In this document: positions 20,612 through 30,039 of the stretch, piece by piece
Layout of the letters: the number at the start of each line of letters is the position of its first letter
Position numbering within the stretch: the stretch's first letter is position 1
Source of the DNA: Burkholderia lata
GTDB taxonomy: Bacteria; Pseudomonadota; Gammaproteobacteria; Burkholderiales; Burkholderiaceae
NCBI RefSeq assembly: GCF_000012945.1
Contig: NC_007511.1
Location: 1,240,001 to 1,304,000 of the forward strand
Direction of reading: 5' to 3'
DNA: 64,000 nucleotides
Notes under the pieces: model-generated
Told to the model about the DNA's origin: nothing
What the model saw: only the letters and a program-made list of their open reading frames with translations
Databases searched by the model: none
Made by a program: the position numbers and the translations under genes

Positions 20612-21634
20612 ATGACTTATCGCATCGAGATCACGACCCGCGACGGCGAGCGCTTCGGCTTCGGCTGCGACGGCGAGCAGGATCTGCTGTCGGCAGCGGC
20701 CGACGCCGATATCACGCTGCCGTCGCAATGCCGGCGCGGAAGCTGCGGCGCCTGCCAGGCGACCGTCGTCGACGGCGCGTACGAGATGCAGCCCGACAGT
20801 GCCGGCGTGCTGCCGGCCAGCCAGCGCGGCGCGGTCCTGTTGTGCCGGACGCGGCCGCGTGGCGATCTGCGGGTCGCCGCACCGTACGATCGCACCAAGG
20901 TGCTGCTGCATCCGGTGCCCGTGCGCACCGCGCGGATCGCGGCGCTGGAGACGGTCGCGGCCGACACGATGCGCGTCGAGTTGCAGGTCGAGCCTGATGA
21001 CACGTTTGGTTCGGCCGCGGAGTTCGAGCCGGGCCAGTTCGCGGAACTCGAGGTGCCGGGCAGCGGGGTGCGTCGCCCGTATTCGCTCGCGAACACGAGC
21101 AACTGGGACGGCCGCCTCGAATTCCTGATCCGGCTGCGGCCGGGCGGCTGGTTCTCGACGTACCTGCGCGAGCGTGCGCGGCCAGGCGATCCGCTGACCG
21201 TGCGCGTGCCGATGGGCGGCTTCGGGCTGGTCGCGGACAGCCTGCGGTCGCGCTGGTTCGTCGCGGGCGGCACGGGGCTTGCACCGATCCTGTCGATGCT
21301 GCGGCGCATGGCCGAATTCCAGGAGAGGGTCGATGCGCGGCTGTTCTTCGGCGTCAATCAGGAAAGCGAACTGTTCATGCTCGACGAGCTCGCGCGATTG
21401 CAGGCCGAGCTGCCGCAGTTGCGCGTCGATCTGTGCGTATGGCAGCCGGGCGGGGAGTGGGGCGGGTTGAGCGGCACGCCGGTCGACGCGTTGCGTATGG
21501 CGCTTGCGCAGAACGACGGGCCGTTGGACCTCTACGTGTGCGGGCCGCCGCCGCTCGTGCAGGCTGCGCGGGACGTGGCTGTCGCGGCGGGCGTGCCGGA
21601 TGCGCAGTTTGCGAGCGAGCGGTTTACCGTTTGA
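20612..21634 (+). CDS. [2Fe-2S]/FAD NADH oxidoreductase, probable Hcp reductase
   Basis: The 340-residue protein has an N-terminal plant-type ferredoxin domain (Cys40, Cys45, Cys48, Cys77), then an FAD domain (RPYSLAN) and an NAD domain (GGTGLAPILSML, CGPPPLV). This order is that of phenol-hydroxylase/methane-monooxygenase reductases, whereas E. coli Hcr has its ferredoxin domain at the C terminus. Its place 13 bases after hcp makes it the likely electron donor to Hcp, co-regulated by NsrR. Confidence 0.9.
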   Translation: MTYRIEITTRDGERFGFGCDGEQDLLSAAADADITLPSQCRRGSCGACQATVVDGAYEMQPDSAGVLPASQRGAVLLCRTRPRGDLRVAAPYDRTKVLLHPVPVRTARIAALETVAADTMRVELQVEPDDTFGSAAEFEPGQFAELEVPGSGVRRPYSLANTSNWDGRLEFLIRLRPGGWFSTYLRERARPGDPLTVRVPMGGFGLVADSLRSRWFVAGGTGLAPILSMLRRMAEFQERVDARLFFGVNQESELFMLDELARLQAELPQLRVDLCVWQPGGEWGGLSGTPVDALRMALAQNDGPLDLYVCGPPPLVQAARDVAVAAGVPDAQFASERFTV

Positions 21635-21727
21635 TGCCGGAGCCCGTGGCAGCACGGGTGACTTGCCGGATTCACGGCGCGAACGTACCCTTGGCCGACA
21701 CCATCCTCCCTCGGCAGGTGCTCGACC

Positions 21728-22141
21728 ATGCAAGCCCACCCCCTGCGTCTTTCCCCCGGCGACGACCTGCGCGCGTCGATCGAGCATGCATTGCGTCAGC
21801 ACGACGCGCGCGCGGCATTCGTGATCCAGGGCATCGGCAGCCTGAGCGTCGCGCAGCTGCGCTTTGCCGGCGCCGACGTGCCGACCGAGCTGCGCGGCGA
21901 CCTCGAAATCCTGACGCTGGCAGGCTCGGTATCGCCGGACGGCGCGCACCTGCACATGTCCGTTTCCGACGTGGTCGGCCGCGTGTCGGGCGGCCATGTG
22001 GCCAGCGGCTGCGTGGTGCGCACGACCGCCGAGATCCTGCTGGCCGTGCTGCCCGCGCATCGCTTTGCGCGCGAGCCTGACCCGCATACCGGCTTCAACG
22101 AACTGGTGATCCGCCGCGAACCGGGCGGCGATGCCGCGTGA
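21728..22141 (+). CDS. PPC-domain (DUF296) DNA-binding-like protein
   Basis: The 137-residue protein is a single PPC/DUF296 domain: RASIEHALRQHDARAAFVIQGIGSLS, LEILTLAGSVSPDGAHLHMSVSD and GGHVASGCVVRTTAEILL. Plants use this fold in AT-hook proteins; bacterial members are trimers of unknown role with His residues that may hold metal. It is a single gene between the hcp operon and a DUF4274-like gene. Confidence 0.87.
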   Translation: MQAHPLRLSPGDDLRASIEHALRQHDARAAFVIQGIGSLSVAQLRFAGADVPTELRGDLEILTLAGSVSPDGAHLHMSVSDVVGRVSGGHVASGCVVRTTAEILLAVLPAHRFAREPDPHTGFNELVIRREPGGDAA

Positions 22142-22217
22142 ATGACGCGCAGCGGCGCTAGAATCGCCGGTCATTCGACGCTTTTCCGCCATTCACCCTT
22201 CCGCGAGGCCGCCGTCC

Positions 22218-22730
22218 ATGGATGATTCCGAAATCGAACAAAAGGTGTGGGACATCGTGCGCACCTGGCTCGAGGGCGCGACGCCCGAGCAATGGCACCG
22301 CTTCGCCGCGCGTTCCAATTACGACGGCAACGGCCGTGCGCTGCGCTGGCTGCTCGACAACCGCCACATCGATCGCGCCACCGCGCTGCTGATCTACTGG
22401 AATCTCGGCGCCGCGTGGTTCGTGCAGTACGCGAACGAAAGCGACCTGGGCGACGCATCCTATCAACTGGACAGGTTCCGGCTGGCGCGTGAAGTCGAGC
22501 AGCGTTATGCCGATGGCTACTACGCCGATCACGGGATCTGGTTCGATCCGCACGACTTCGACGGCGCGGGCCCGAACGACTATCCGGACGTACCGGTCGC
22601 GCGGCCGGTGCCGGCGCTGATGCTGCAGCCGACCGATGGCCGCGAGTATGTCGATCTCGACGAGGCGGAAGGGTACGACGAAGGCTTGCCGTTCGACGTC
22701 GTCGATCGAATTTCCGCGCTTTACGACTGA
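22218..22730 (+). CDS. DUF4274-like hypothetical protein
   Basis: The 170-residue acidic protein has a helical N-terminal half (TPEQWHRFAARSNYDGNGRALRWLLDN, DRATALLIYWNLGAAWFVQY) resembling DUF4274, followed by an Asp/Glu-rich tail. It has no signal peptide or membrane segment. Members of this group are often linked to immunity or scaffold roles, but nothing in this context supports a specific function. It faces the acnB terminator. Confidence 0.7.
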   Translation: MDDSEIEQKVWDIVRTWLEGATPEQWHRFAARSNYDGNGRALRWLLDNRHIDRATALLIYWNLGAAWFVQYANESDLGDASYQLDRFRLAREVEQRYADGYYADHGIWFDPHDFDGAGPNDYPDVPVARPVPALMLQPTDGREYVDLDEAEGYDEGLPFDVVDRISALYD

Positions 22731-22762
22731 CTCCGGGCTGCGATTACCTATCGGCACCGCAT

Positions 22763-22801
22763 AAAAAAATGGCGCCGCGGGCATTCAGCCTGCGACGCCA
22801 T
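22763..22801 (-). terminator. terminator of acnB
   Basis: Read on the minus strand, ATGGCG (complement of 22796-22801) pairs with CGCCAT (complement of 22769-22774). The stem extends inward with a mismatch, and a run of seven U follows (complement of A 22763-22769). It lies about 50 bases after the acnB stop. Confidence 0.8.
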
Positions 22802-22851
22802 TGCGTGGTGGGCTGCGACGTCAACCGCCCGCCGCAGCCCGCTCCGCGTGC

Positions 22852-25437
22852 TTACATCTGCACGGTGTCGGCCACTTCCTTGAAGTCTTCGATCTGGTCG
22901 AAGTTCATGTACTTGTAGATCTGGTCGCCGTTCGCGTTGAGCACGCCCATGTCGGCCATGTACTCTTCCTTGGTCGGGATCTTGCCCAGACGCGAGCAGA
23001 TCGCCGCCAGTTCCGCCGAGCCGAGATACACGTTCGTGTTCTTGCCGAGACGGTTCGGGAAGTTGCGGGTCGACGTCGACATGACCGTCGCGCCTTCGCG
23101 CACCTGAGCCTGGTTACCCATGCACAGCGAGCAGCCCGGCATTTCGGTACGCGCACCGGCCGTGCCGAACACGCCGTAGTGGCCTTCTTCGGTCAGCTGC
23201 TTCTGGTCCATCTTGGTCGGCGGCGCGACCCACAGCTTGACCGGGATGTCGCGCTTGCCTTCGAGCAGCTTCGACGCGGCACGGAAGTGACCGATGTTGG
23301 TCATGCACGAACCGATGAACACTTCGTCAATCTTCGCGCCTGCGACGTCGGACAGCGTCTTCACGTCGTCCGGGTCGTTCGGGCACGCGACGATCGGCTC
23401 GTGGATGTCGGCGAGGTCGATCTCGATGACGGCCGCGTACTCGGCGTCGGCATCCGGCGACAGCAGTTGCGGGTCGGCCAGCCACTGTTCCATTGCCTGG
23501 ATACGGCGCTGCAGGCTGCGCGGATCCTGGTAGCCCTGCGCGATCATCCACTTCAGCAGCGTGATGTTGCTGTTGAGGTACTCGATGATCGGTTCCTTGT
23601 TCAGGTGGACCGAGCAACCGGCTGCCGAACGCTCGGCCGACGCATCCGACAGTTCGAACGCTTGCTCGACCTTCAGGTCGGGCAGGCCTTCGATTTCGAG
23701 GATGCGGCCCGAGAAGATGTTCTTCTTGCCTTGCTTGGCGACCGTCAGCATGCCTTGCTTGATCGCGTACAGCGGGATCGCGTTGACGAGGTCACGCAGC
23801 GTGACGCCCGGCTGCATCTTGCCCTTGAAGCGGACCAGCACCGATTCCGGCATGTCCAGCGGCATCGTGCCGGTGGCGGCCGCGAACGCGACCAGGCCCG
23901 AACCTGCCGGGAAGCTGATGCCGATCGGGAAGCGCGTGTGCGAATCGCCGCCGGTGCCGACGGTGTCGGGCAGCAGCATGCGGTTCAGCCACGAGTGGAT
24001 CACGCCGTCGCCCGGGCGCAGCGCGATGCCGCCACGCGTGCTGATGAAGTTCGGCAGCGTCTGGTGCGTCTTCACGTCGACCGGCTTCGGATAAGCGGCG
24101 GTGTGGCAGAACGACTGCATCACGAGATCGGCCGAGAAGCCGAGGCACGCGAGATCCTTCAGTTCGTCGCGGGTCATCGGGCCCGTGGTGTCCTGCGAGC
24201 CGACCGAGGTCATCTTCGGTTCGCAGTACGTGCCCGGGCGCACGCCCTGGCCTTCCGGCAGACCGCATGCACGGCCGACCATCTTCTGCGCGAGCGAGAA
24301 GCCCTTGCCGCTGTCGGCCGGCTGGTGCGGCAGGCGGAACAGCGTCGACGGCGCGAGGCCCAGCGCTTCACGCGCCTTCGCGGTCAGGCCGCGGCCGATG
24401 ATCAGCGGAATGCGGCCGCCGGCGCGCACTTCGTCGAACAGCACGTCGGACTTGACCTGGAATTCGGCGATCACGTTGCCGTCCTTCAGCGCCTTGCCTT
24501 CGTACGGGCGCAGTTCGACCACGTCGCCCATTTCCATCTGCGACACGTCGAGCTCGATCGGCAGCGCGCCGGCATCTTCCATCGTGTTGTAGAAGATCGG
24601 GGCGATCTTGCTGCCGAGGCACACGCCGCCGAAGCGCTTGTTCGGGACGAACGGGATGTCTTCGCCGGTGAACCACAGCACCGAGTTGGTGGCCGACTTG
24701 CGCGAGGAGCCGGTGCCGACCACGTCGCCCACGTAGGCGACCAGGTGACCCTTTTCCTTCAGCGATTCGATGAACTTGATCGGGCCGCGCTTGCCGTCTT
24801 CTTCCGGCGTGATGCCCGGGCGTGCGTTCTTCAGCATCGCCAGCGCGTGCATCGGGATGTCCGGGCGGGTGGTGGCGTCCGGGGCCGGCGACAGGTCGTC
24901 GGTGTTGGTTTCGCCCGTCACCTTGAACACGGTGATGGTCAGGCTTTGCGGCACTTCCGGACGGCTCGTGAACCATTCGGCGTCGGCCCAGCTTTGCAGC
25001 ACGGCCTTCGCGTGCGCGTTGCCCTTGTCGGCGAGTTCCTTGACGTCATGGAACTGGTCGAACATCAGCAGGGTTTTCTTCAGTGCGTCAGCGGCCACGG
25101 CAGCGACGGCTTCATCGGACAGCAGCTCGATCAGCGGCTGGATGTTGTAGCCGCCCAGCATCGTGCCGAGCAGTTCGGTCGCGCGTTCGCGCGAGATCAG
25201 CGGGCAGGCGGTCTCGCCCTTGGCCACGGCGGCCAGGAAGCCGGCCTTCACGCGGGCGGCTTCGTCGACGCCTGCGGGCACGCGATGGGTGATCAGGTCG
25301 AGCAGCGTCTGCTCTTCGCCGGCGGGCGGGTTCGTCAGCAGTTCCACCAGTTCGGCGGTCTGCTGAGCCGTCAGCGGCAGGGGAGGAATACCGAGCGCGG
25401 CGCGGGCGGCCACGTGAGCACGAAAGTTTTCAAGCAT
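22852..25437 (-). CDS. acnB: aconitate hydratase B / 2-methylisocitrate dehydratase
   Basis: The 861-residue protein is a full-length AcnB: N-terminal HEAT-like domain (about 1-160), swivelling domain 4, then the catalytic domains with Fe-S cluster region [17 protein letters not shown] and [11 protein letters not shown], and [11 protein letters not shown]. It isomerises citrate to isocitrate in the TCA cycle and can hydrate 2-methyl-cis-aconitate. The apo form of AcnB is known to bind mRNA. A monocistronic unit: promoter at 25519-25547 and terminator at 22763-22801. Confidence 0.97.
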   Translation of the reverse strand: MLENFRAHVAARAALGIPPLPLTAQQTAELVELLTNPPAGEEQTLLDLITHRVPAGVDEAARVKAGFLAAVAKGETACPLISRERATELLGTMLGGYNIQPLIELLSDEAVAAVAADALKKTLLMFDQFHDVKELADKGNAHAKAVLQSWADAEWFTSRPEVPQSLTITVFKVTGETNTDDLSPAPDATTRPDIPMHALAMLKNARPGITPEEDGKRGPIKFIESLKEKGHLVAYVGDVVGTGSSRKSATNSVLWFTGEDIPFVPNKRFGGVCLGSKIAPIFYNTMEDAGALPIELDVSQMEMGDVVELRPYEGKALKDGNVIAEFQVKSDVLFDEVRAGGRIPLIIGRGLTAKAREALGLAPSTLFRLPHQPADSGKGFSLAQKMVGRACGLPEGQGVRPGTYCEPKMTSVGSQDTTGPMTRDELKDLACLGFSADLVMQSFCHTAAYPKPVDVKTHQTLPNFISTRGGIALRPGDGVIHSWLNRMLLPDTVGTGGDSHTRFPIGISFPAGSGLVAFAAATGTMPLDMPESVLVRFKGKMQPGVTLRDLVNAIPLYAIKQGMLTVAKQGKKNIFSGRILEIEGLPDLKVEQAFELSDASAERSAAGCSVHLNKEPIIEYLNSNITLLKWMIAQGYQDPRSLQRRIQAMEQWLADPQLLSPDADAEYAAVIEIDLADIHEPIVACPNDPDDVKTLSDVAGAKIDEVFIGSCMTNIGHFRAASKLLEGKRDIPVKLWVAPPTKMDQKQLTEEGHYGVFGTAGARTEMPGCSLCMGNQAQVREGATVMSTSTRNFPNRLGKNTNVYLGSAELAAICSRLGKIPTKEEYMADMGVLNANGDQIYKYMNFDQIEDFKEVADTVQM

Positions 25438-25518
25438 GGGGAGACCTGCTGATATTGCGTTTGAGGGGAAGGCCTTGCCGGCACTCCGGGGCTGTTCCAG
25501 GCACTGCTTTGCAGCGGG

Positions 25519-25547
25519 ATTCTAATCTCAATGTGCTTTAACGTCAA
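25519..25547 (-). promoter_or_regulatory. sigma-70 promoter of acnB
   Basis: On the minus strand TTGACG (complement of 25542-25547) and TAGAAT (complement of 25519-25524) are exactly 17 bases apart. The start point would be near 25512, giving a leader of about 75 bases before ATG 25437. Confidence 0.7.
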
Positions 25548-25557
25548 ATGTCTTATG

Positions 25558-25569
25558 TCTTATATAAGA
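25558..25569. promoter_or_regulatory. palindrome upstream of the acnB -35 box
   Basis: TCTTATATAAGA is a perfect 12-base palindrome 10 bases upstream of the acnB -35. A second copy of its left part (TCTTAT, 25551-25556) abuts it. The spot suits an activator or a repressor dimer. GntR-type regulators of TCA-cycle genes are a plausible reader, but this is inference. The rest of the 25438-25799 gap holds no gene I can support. Confidence 0.5.
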
Positions 25570-25799
25570 GTTGGAGCCGGCACGCGGGAAAGCGAGGTGG
25601 CGCGGGGAGCCGACAGCGCAGATATCTGCACAAGCACGCAAGAAACGTTACACACGGGCCGCCTCCGCGCGCCTACGCTCTATTTCACGTGACTTTCAAT
25701 CGGGTTTCAAAAAGCGGAGCGAGCATCGGCGTGTGCCGGTCGCCTTGTCCTGGAATGTCCTGGATGGCCGCGAGCCCTTGAATCCTGTCGATCAAGAAC

Positions 25800-26555
25800 A
25801 TGCGATCCAGAGAATCGATTTTCGTGGTGGTGGCGCTCGTCGCGTCGTCGGTCGTTCATGCGGCCACGACCGACGACGAAGCAAGTGGCTCCGCCAGCCG
25901 TCCCGTCGCGCTGGTCTATCGTGGCCCGGCTGCATGCGACGGCTGCCCGGAGACGATTGCGCAGCGCCTGCGGGAATCGGACCACCAGTTCCGGGTGATC
26001 TACGTCGGGCCGGCGGAGAAACTCAAGATCACGCCCGCTGTCCTGGCCGGCGCGGCGCTCTATGTCCAGCCGGGCGGCGGGCAGGACATCCCCGGTGCGG
26101 CGGCCAGCATCGGAAAGCATTCGATCAAGGCCGTGCGGCAATACGTGTCGAACGGCGGGCGCTATCTGGGCATCTGCATGGGCGCCTACCTGGCGGGCGA
26201 CCCGGGTTTCGGGCTGGTTGCCGGCGAGTTCGACTCCGAGGTCGACCGGCCGGGCTCGACGCTTCACGGGATCGCGGACACGGTGACGCCAGTGGTATGG
26301 CGCGGGAAAAAACGCTGGATCTACTTCCAGGACGGCGCGATGCTCCCGGCCGCCCCCGGCGCGGTCGTGCTGGCGACCTATCCGAACCGCGATATCGCGG
26401 CCGCGACCTATCGCTACGGCAAGGGGCGCGTCGGGCTCGTCGGCCCGCATCCCGAAGCCGACGAAAGCTGGTATCGCCAGAACGGGCTCAAGAACCCGGA
26501 CGGCATTCGGGCGGACATGGCCGACGACCTGATCAACGCGACGATGAAGCCATGA
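25800..26555 (+). CDS. exported BPL_N-domain (class I amidotransferase-like) protein
   Basis: The 251-residue protein has a signal peptide (FVVVALVASSVVHA, cut near residue 21). It then has a domain like the N-terminal region of biotin-protein ligase/glutamine amidotransferases: ALVYRGPAACDG, YVQPGGGQD, and GICMGAYLAGDPGFGL with Cys126 in the nucleophile-elbow position. A periplasmic location is odd for an amidotransferase, and the substrate is unknown. It is divergent from acnB across a 362-base gap. Confidence 0.8.
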   Translation: MRSRESIFVVVALVASSVVHAATTDDEASGSASRPVALVYRGPAACDGCPETIAQRLRESDHQFRVIYVGPAEKLKITPAVLAGAALYVQPGGGQDIPGAAASIGKHSIKAVRQYVSNGGRYLGICMGAYLAGDPGFGLVAGEFDSEVDRPGSTLHGIADTVTPVVWRGKKRWIYFQDGAMLPAAPGAVVLATYPNRDIAAATYRYGKGRVGLVGPHPEADESWYRQNGLKNPDGIRADMADDLINATMKP

Positions 26556-26576
26556 CGGCGTGTGTGCGACTTCCGC

Positions 26577-27050
26577 TTATTTCCGCTTGGCGCGATACGC
26601 GTCGAGGTTCTTCCGCGCCTGCGTGCGGATCGCGCGTTGCATGAAAGGCGTCCAGCCGAGCAGCGCGCCTTTCAGCCCCAGCGCCTGACGCGCCCAGCGC
26701 CACAGGTCGAAGCTGTCGCGATGCTCGACGATGCGTCCGTCGCGAAACCGGAATCGCGCGTCGATCCGGTTGACCACCATCCGGCCGGTCGCGGTGAAGC
26801 GGTAGTGAGCGATCCACTCGGCGCGCCCGGCCTGTTGATCCGCGGCGACGTCGCCGAACGTCAATGAAAAGTCCTGCGCCCGCGCGACCAGCATGCGCCA
26901 CATGTCGCGTGCGAGGTCGCCGCGCAGCTCGCCGAATGCGGGATCGCTGAACACGACGTCATCGGCATAGCAGGCGAGCATCCCGTCGATGTCACGCTGC
27001 TGGAACGCCGTATAGAAGCGCTGGATCAACTCGGTGTGTGGGTGGCTCAT
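26577..27050 (-). CDS. SnoaL/NTF2-like protein
   Basis: The 157-residue protein matches the SnoaL-like polyketide-cyclase/NTF2 fold: ELIQRFYTAFQQRDIDGMLACYADDVVFSDPAFGELRG, then RFTATGRMVVNRIDARFRFRDGRIVEHRDSFDLWRWARQALG. Such proteins isomerise or bind small hydrophobic molecules; this one is unassigned. The start at 27050 fits the family N terminus; an earlier ATG adds 21 unlike residues. Confidence 0.87.
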   Translation of the reverse strand: MSHPHTELIQRFYTAFQQRDIDGMLACYADDVVFSDPAFGELRGDLARDMWRMLVARAQDFSLTFGDVAADQQAGRAEWIAHYRFTATGRMVVNRIDARFRFRDGRIVEHRDSFDLWRWARQALGLKGALLGWTPFMQRAIRTQARKNLDAYRAKRK

Positions 27051-27274
27051 CTTTGGGTGTGTTGTCGTTGGCGATGAAGCGGGGTCTCGACGCGGCGGCC
27101 GGATGCCGGGCAAGCCACTGTAGCGGAAATCAAACGGGCTGTCGCCGATGGCAGTGGTTGCGCGTAGCGGTTCTTTCGGCTGTTCCGCGGGCCGGTCATT
27201 TGACGGACAATCCGGCGCTGGAGGCCGATTGCGCGTCGACCCGAGCGCGCGCGTCGGCTGCCGGGAACCTACTC

Positions 27275-28663
27275 ATGACATTCCGCTTTGAAGCCTCGTT
27301 GCGGCGCACGTTTCTGCTCGTGCTGCTTGCTCACGCGCCCCAGGCCTTCGCAGCAGGGCTCGACTGCGCGCAGGCAACCAGCCAGACCGAAAAAGCCATC
27401 TGCGCATCGAACGACCTGCATCAGGACGACGGCAGGCTGTCGGTCTTTTACCGGAAACTGTCCGATGCATTGCCGCAGGGGCATCGTGCTGCGTTGCGCA
27501 CCGCGCAGCTCGGCTGGCTGAAGACCCGTGATCAATGCGGTGCCGATCACGGTTGCCTCGAGCAGCGCTATCTGACGCGGATCGGCGACCTGCAATCGCA
27601 GCTCGCCACGGTGCTTGCCTATCGCCCCGACGCCGAAGACAAGGCTGCGCTCGACGACTTGCGCGCGCTCGTCGACCAGGCGCGCCGCGCGGATTCAAGC
27701 TCGCCGGTCGAGAAAGTGATCGACCGGTTGCGGATCACGAACGGCGTGACGCGCTTTTCGAGCGACGCCAGCGACGGGGAGGGGCCGGTTTTGCCGACGG
27801 AGCGCCCCGGCGGCGTGACGGCCGACGAGTGGCGGGCGTTGAAGGCGTCGCCGAGCGGTAGCGGTGTGGACGACACCGCGATGGGGGCGTCGTATACGCT
27901 GATCGATCTCGACGGCGACGGGCTGCGCGATCTGGTCGTCGAATCGGCGGCGAACGGAACCGGGTTGTGGTCGTCGGTCGATGTCTTGCGCCGCAAGGGC
28001 GGCAAGTTCGAGGTGTCCGGCGATTCGAACGAGGCGCTCGACCGCAGCCTGTACACGACGAATGGCCGCGGCGCGAACCAGGCCGGTGAATGGATTCGCT
28101 TGCGCGGGCGCGTCTATGCGTTGTATCGCGACAGCCACTACGGCATGGACGAGTTTTACCTGCTGCGGCCGTTTTCCGTCGTTGGCCAGGTACCGAAACT
28201 GACGGTGCATTATCGTTACCGCCTGTCGGTGCCGATCGAGCAGCGCAATGAAGGCAAGACCGGTTCGACGGTGCTCGACGCCAAGCTGCATGCGGCGCTC
28301 GACAAGGCGCTGCACGACGTGAGCGACAGCACCGCGCGCGATGCGGGCTTCGATACGCCGCTGTGTCCGATCCCGCCGTCGGTGCAGGGCGACGATCGCA
28401 GCGACTACTCGAGCTACGGGCCCGGCCACTACGCGTACGAGATCGTCGGCGACATGGCGGTTCATGTCGGCGACACGTGCTACATCGGCAGGTTGATCGA
28501 CTGGTTTGGCGACTACCGGAAGGATGGCCTGGTCGCGCAGTTGTCGATGCGTCTTCCCCGCGACGAGTCGGACCGCGAACAGACGTTCAGCGTGAACGGC
28601 ATCCGGACCGTGACATCCGTCGCGACATCGATCGAGCAAATGACCGTGAACAGCGGGAATTGA
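27275..28663 (+). CDS. exported LprI-like (DUF1311) protein with long C-terminal region
   Basis: The 462-residue protein has a signal peptide (residues 1-26, cut at AFA-AG). A cysteine-bearing LprI/DUF1311 domain follows at about 27-115 (LDCAQATSQTEKAICASNDLHQDD, LGWLKTRDQCG...CLEQRYLTRI). About 340 further residues contain a calcium-loop-like DLDGDGLRDLVVE segment. LprI-type domains can inhibit lysozyme; the long tail is unrecognised. ATG 27275 is chosen because the signal peptide starts there. Confidence 0.8.
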   Translation: MTFRFEASLRRTFLLVLLAHAPQAFAAGLDCAQATSQTEKAICASNDLHQDDGRLSVFYRKLSDALPQGHRAALRTAQLGWLKTRDQCGADHGCLEQRYLTRIGDLQSQLATVLAYRPDAEDKAALDDLRALVDQARRADSSSPVEKVIDRLRITNGVTRFSSDASDGEGPVLPTERPGGVTADEWRALKASPSGSGVDDTAMGASYTLIDLDGDGLRDLVVESAANGTGLWSSVDVLRRKGGKFEVSGDSNEALDRSLYTTNGRGANQAGEWIRLRGRVYALYRDSHYGMDEFYLLRPFSVVGQVPKLTVHYRYRLSVPIEQRNEGKTGSTVLDAKLHAALDKALHDVSDSTARDAGFDTPLCPIPPSVQGDDRSDYSSYGPGHYAYEIVGDMAVHVGDTCYIGRLIDWFGDYRKDGLVAQLSMRLPRDESDREQTFSVNGIRTVTSVATSIEQMTVNSGN

Positions 28664-28731
28664 TGGGGTCGCGCGCGGCTCCGGTTCAGCCGTCGTGACC
28701 CGAGCGCGACCGGCGCCTCACCGGACGCCCG

Positions 28732-28980
28732 TCAACGGTTCGCCAGCGCGACATCCTGGTTGCCGCGTCCCGTCACCAGGCAGCCCGACATGAAGGCTTC
28801 GCCCTGGCTGCTGGCGGCTGCTTCGCCGAAGCCGCGGCCGAGCGCGTCGACCTTCACCTGCGCGGCACCTTGTTCGCACGCAAGCGGGCTGGTGTCGCGC
28901 CCCTGAGCATGCAGGATCGCGCGATCGCCAATGAGATACGCCAGCAGGGCGAAAACAGCGATATGTACGGCTCGTCTCAT
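28732..28980 (-). CDS. small secreted or membrane-anchored hypothetical protein
   Basis: The 82-residue product starts MRRAVHIAVFALLAYLIGDRAILHAQG, a signal peptide or single membrane segment, followed by a short periplasmic region with two Cys (SPLACEQG, MSGCLV) that could form a disulfide. GAGGAG lies just ahead of ATG 28980; a longer reading to 29031 would begin with unlike residues. Function unknown. Confidence 0.65.
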   Translation of the reverse strand: MRRAVHIAVFALLAYLIGDRAILHAQGRDTSPLACEQGAAQVKVDALGRGFGEAAASSQGEAFMSGCLVTGRGNQDVALANR

Positions 28981-29373
28981 GGTTCGTCTCCTCGTGGCCC
29001 AAGCGTAACGCGGACCCGTTCGACGAAGCACTTGGGGGTTCCCCCGGTAAACGTCTGCTGAAATGGGGTGCGTTGGGTGATCCTGTCCCGTTTTTCGTGG
29101 TTTGCGGGCGGAGGGAAATCGCGGCTTCAGTGCGCGTGGCAGGCGAAACCGGACGGGCGGCGAGGCGTTCGCGCGACGGTTGTCTGCGCGGCAGGCGCGC
29201 GATTCACGGGAGTTTGACGAATGTCAGGGTACGGGCGGGCGGGGGCGGTTGCGCGGCGGTTCAAAGCGATAGCATGAATGCATGATTTGACGGAACGCGA
29301 TCGCGGACGAATGCATCGGTTCCGGCAAGCAGGTGCGTGTTGAACATCGCTATCCAGTTAGTGAGGAATCCAA
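28981..29373. other. intergenic region with no supported gene
   Basis: Divergent spacer between the small secreted protein (minus) and the 36-codon membrane protein (plus). I see a CGCGATCGCG palindrome at 29296-29305 and a TTGACG at 29287-29292 without a convincing -10. No coding frame with a ribosome site was found. Confidence 0.4.
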
Positions 29374-29484
29374 ATGCTTAACGTCTCTTCCGTCCTGATC
29401 AGCCTCGCCCCGATGTGGGCCATCCTGCTCGTTGCGTCTTCGGCCGCCGCCTATTTCGTGTTCTGGCGCAAGGTCATCGATTGA
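29374..29484 (+). CDS. 36-residue single-span membrane protein
   Basis: ATG 29374, preceded by GAGGAA (29363-29368), opens a 36-codon frame starting MLNVSSVLISLAPMW and ending FWRKVID. About 25 hydrophobic residues form one membrane segment, and a basic patch at the C-terminal end suggests a cytoplasmic tail. Size and shape recall small subunits or regulators of membrane complexes, but I cannot assign it. It is convergent with the UspA gene. Confidence 0.55.
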   Translation: MLNVSSVLISLAPMWAILLVASSAAAYFVFWRKVID

Positions 29485-29604
29485 GCGCTGCGTGAACGCC
29501 GGTGCGCGTGCGAGCGGCAATGCGCACACGGGTCGCACCGCACGTTGCAAACCCGGGGCGCGTCAGCGAACGAGCCCTCGACGCGCCGCTGCGCGTCATT
29601 CCCG

Positions 29605-30039
29605 TCATTGCACGGCCGTGACCGGCACGTTCGAAATCCGCACCAGCCGGCTCATCACGCTGCGACGGAACACCGACATCAGCGCATGCAACGGGTCGTG
29701 CCGCGGCGCGACGACCACGATCTCGTCGCACCCCGTCTCGGCCGCGACGGACGCGATCGTATCGGCCACCGGGCCCACCTTCATCACGACGCTGTACTTG
29801 ACGCCGGCTTCCTGCAGGATCCGCTCGGCCATGGCCAGATCGTCGGACGCGAACTTCTCCTCGATCGAACGCAGCCGCGACAGCGGATGGTAGGCCTCGA
29901 GCCGCGTCGATTCGAGCGGTGCCTGAACGTTGATCAGCACGATCTCCGACGCGCAGCGTTCGCGATACAGGAATGTCGCGTGGCGAACCGCCTGAAGCGA
30001 GCGGGGAGAGTGGCCGACCGGAACCAGCAGCTTGAGCAT
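29605..30039 (-). CDS. universal stress protein (UspA family)
   Basis: The 144-residue single Usp domain starts MLKLLVPVGHSPRSLQAVRHA and has the usual second half (VGPVADTIASVAAETGCDEIVVVAPRHDPLHALMSVFRRSVMSRLVRISNVPVTAVQ). The nucleotide-loop motif G-x2-G-x9-G is not preserved: the region reads APRHDPLHALMSVFRRSVMSRLV. ATP binding is therefore doubtful. Monocistronic, with an AT-rich divergent region to the amidase. Confidence 0.88.
   Translation of the reverse strand: MLKLLVPVGHSPRSLQAVRHATFLYRERCASEIVLINVQAPLESTRLEAYHPLSRLRSIEEKFASDDLAMAERILQEAGVKYSVVMKVGPVADTIASVAAETGCDEIVVVAPRHDPLHALMSVFRRSVMSRLVRISNVPVTAVQ

Noticed and set aside
22801..25452. An 883-codon open frame antisense to acnB
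   Set aside because: Same low-complexity composition, no ribosome site or motif; acnB on the other strand is unambiguous.
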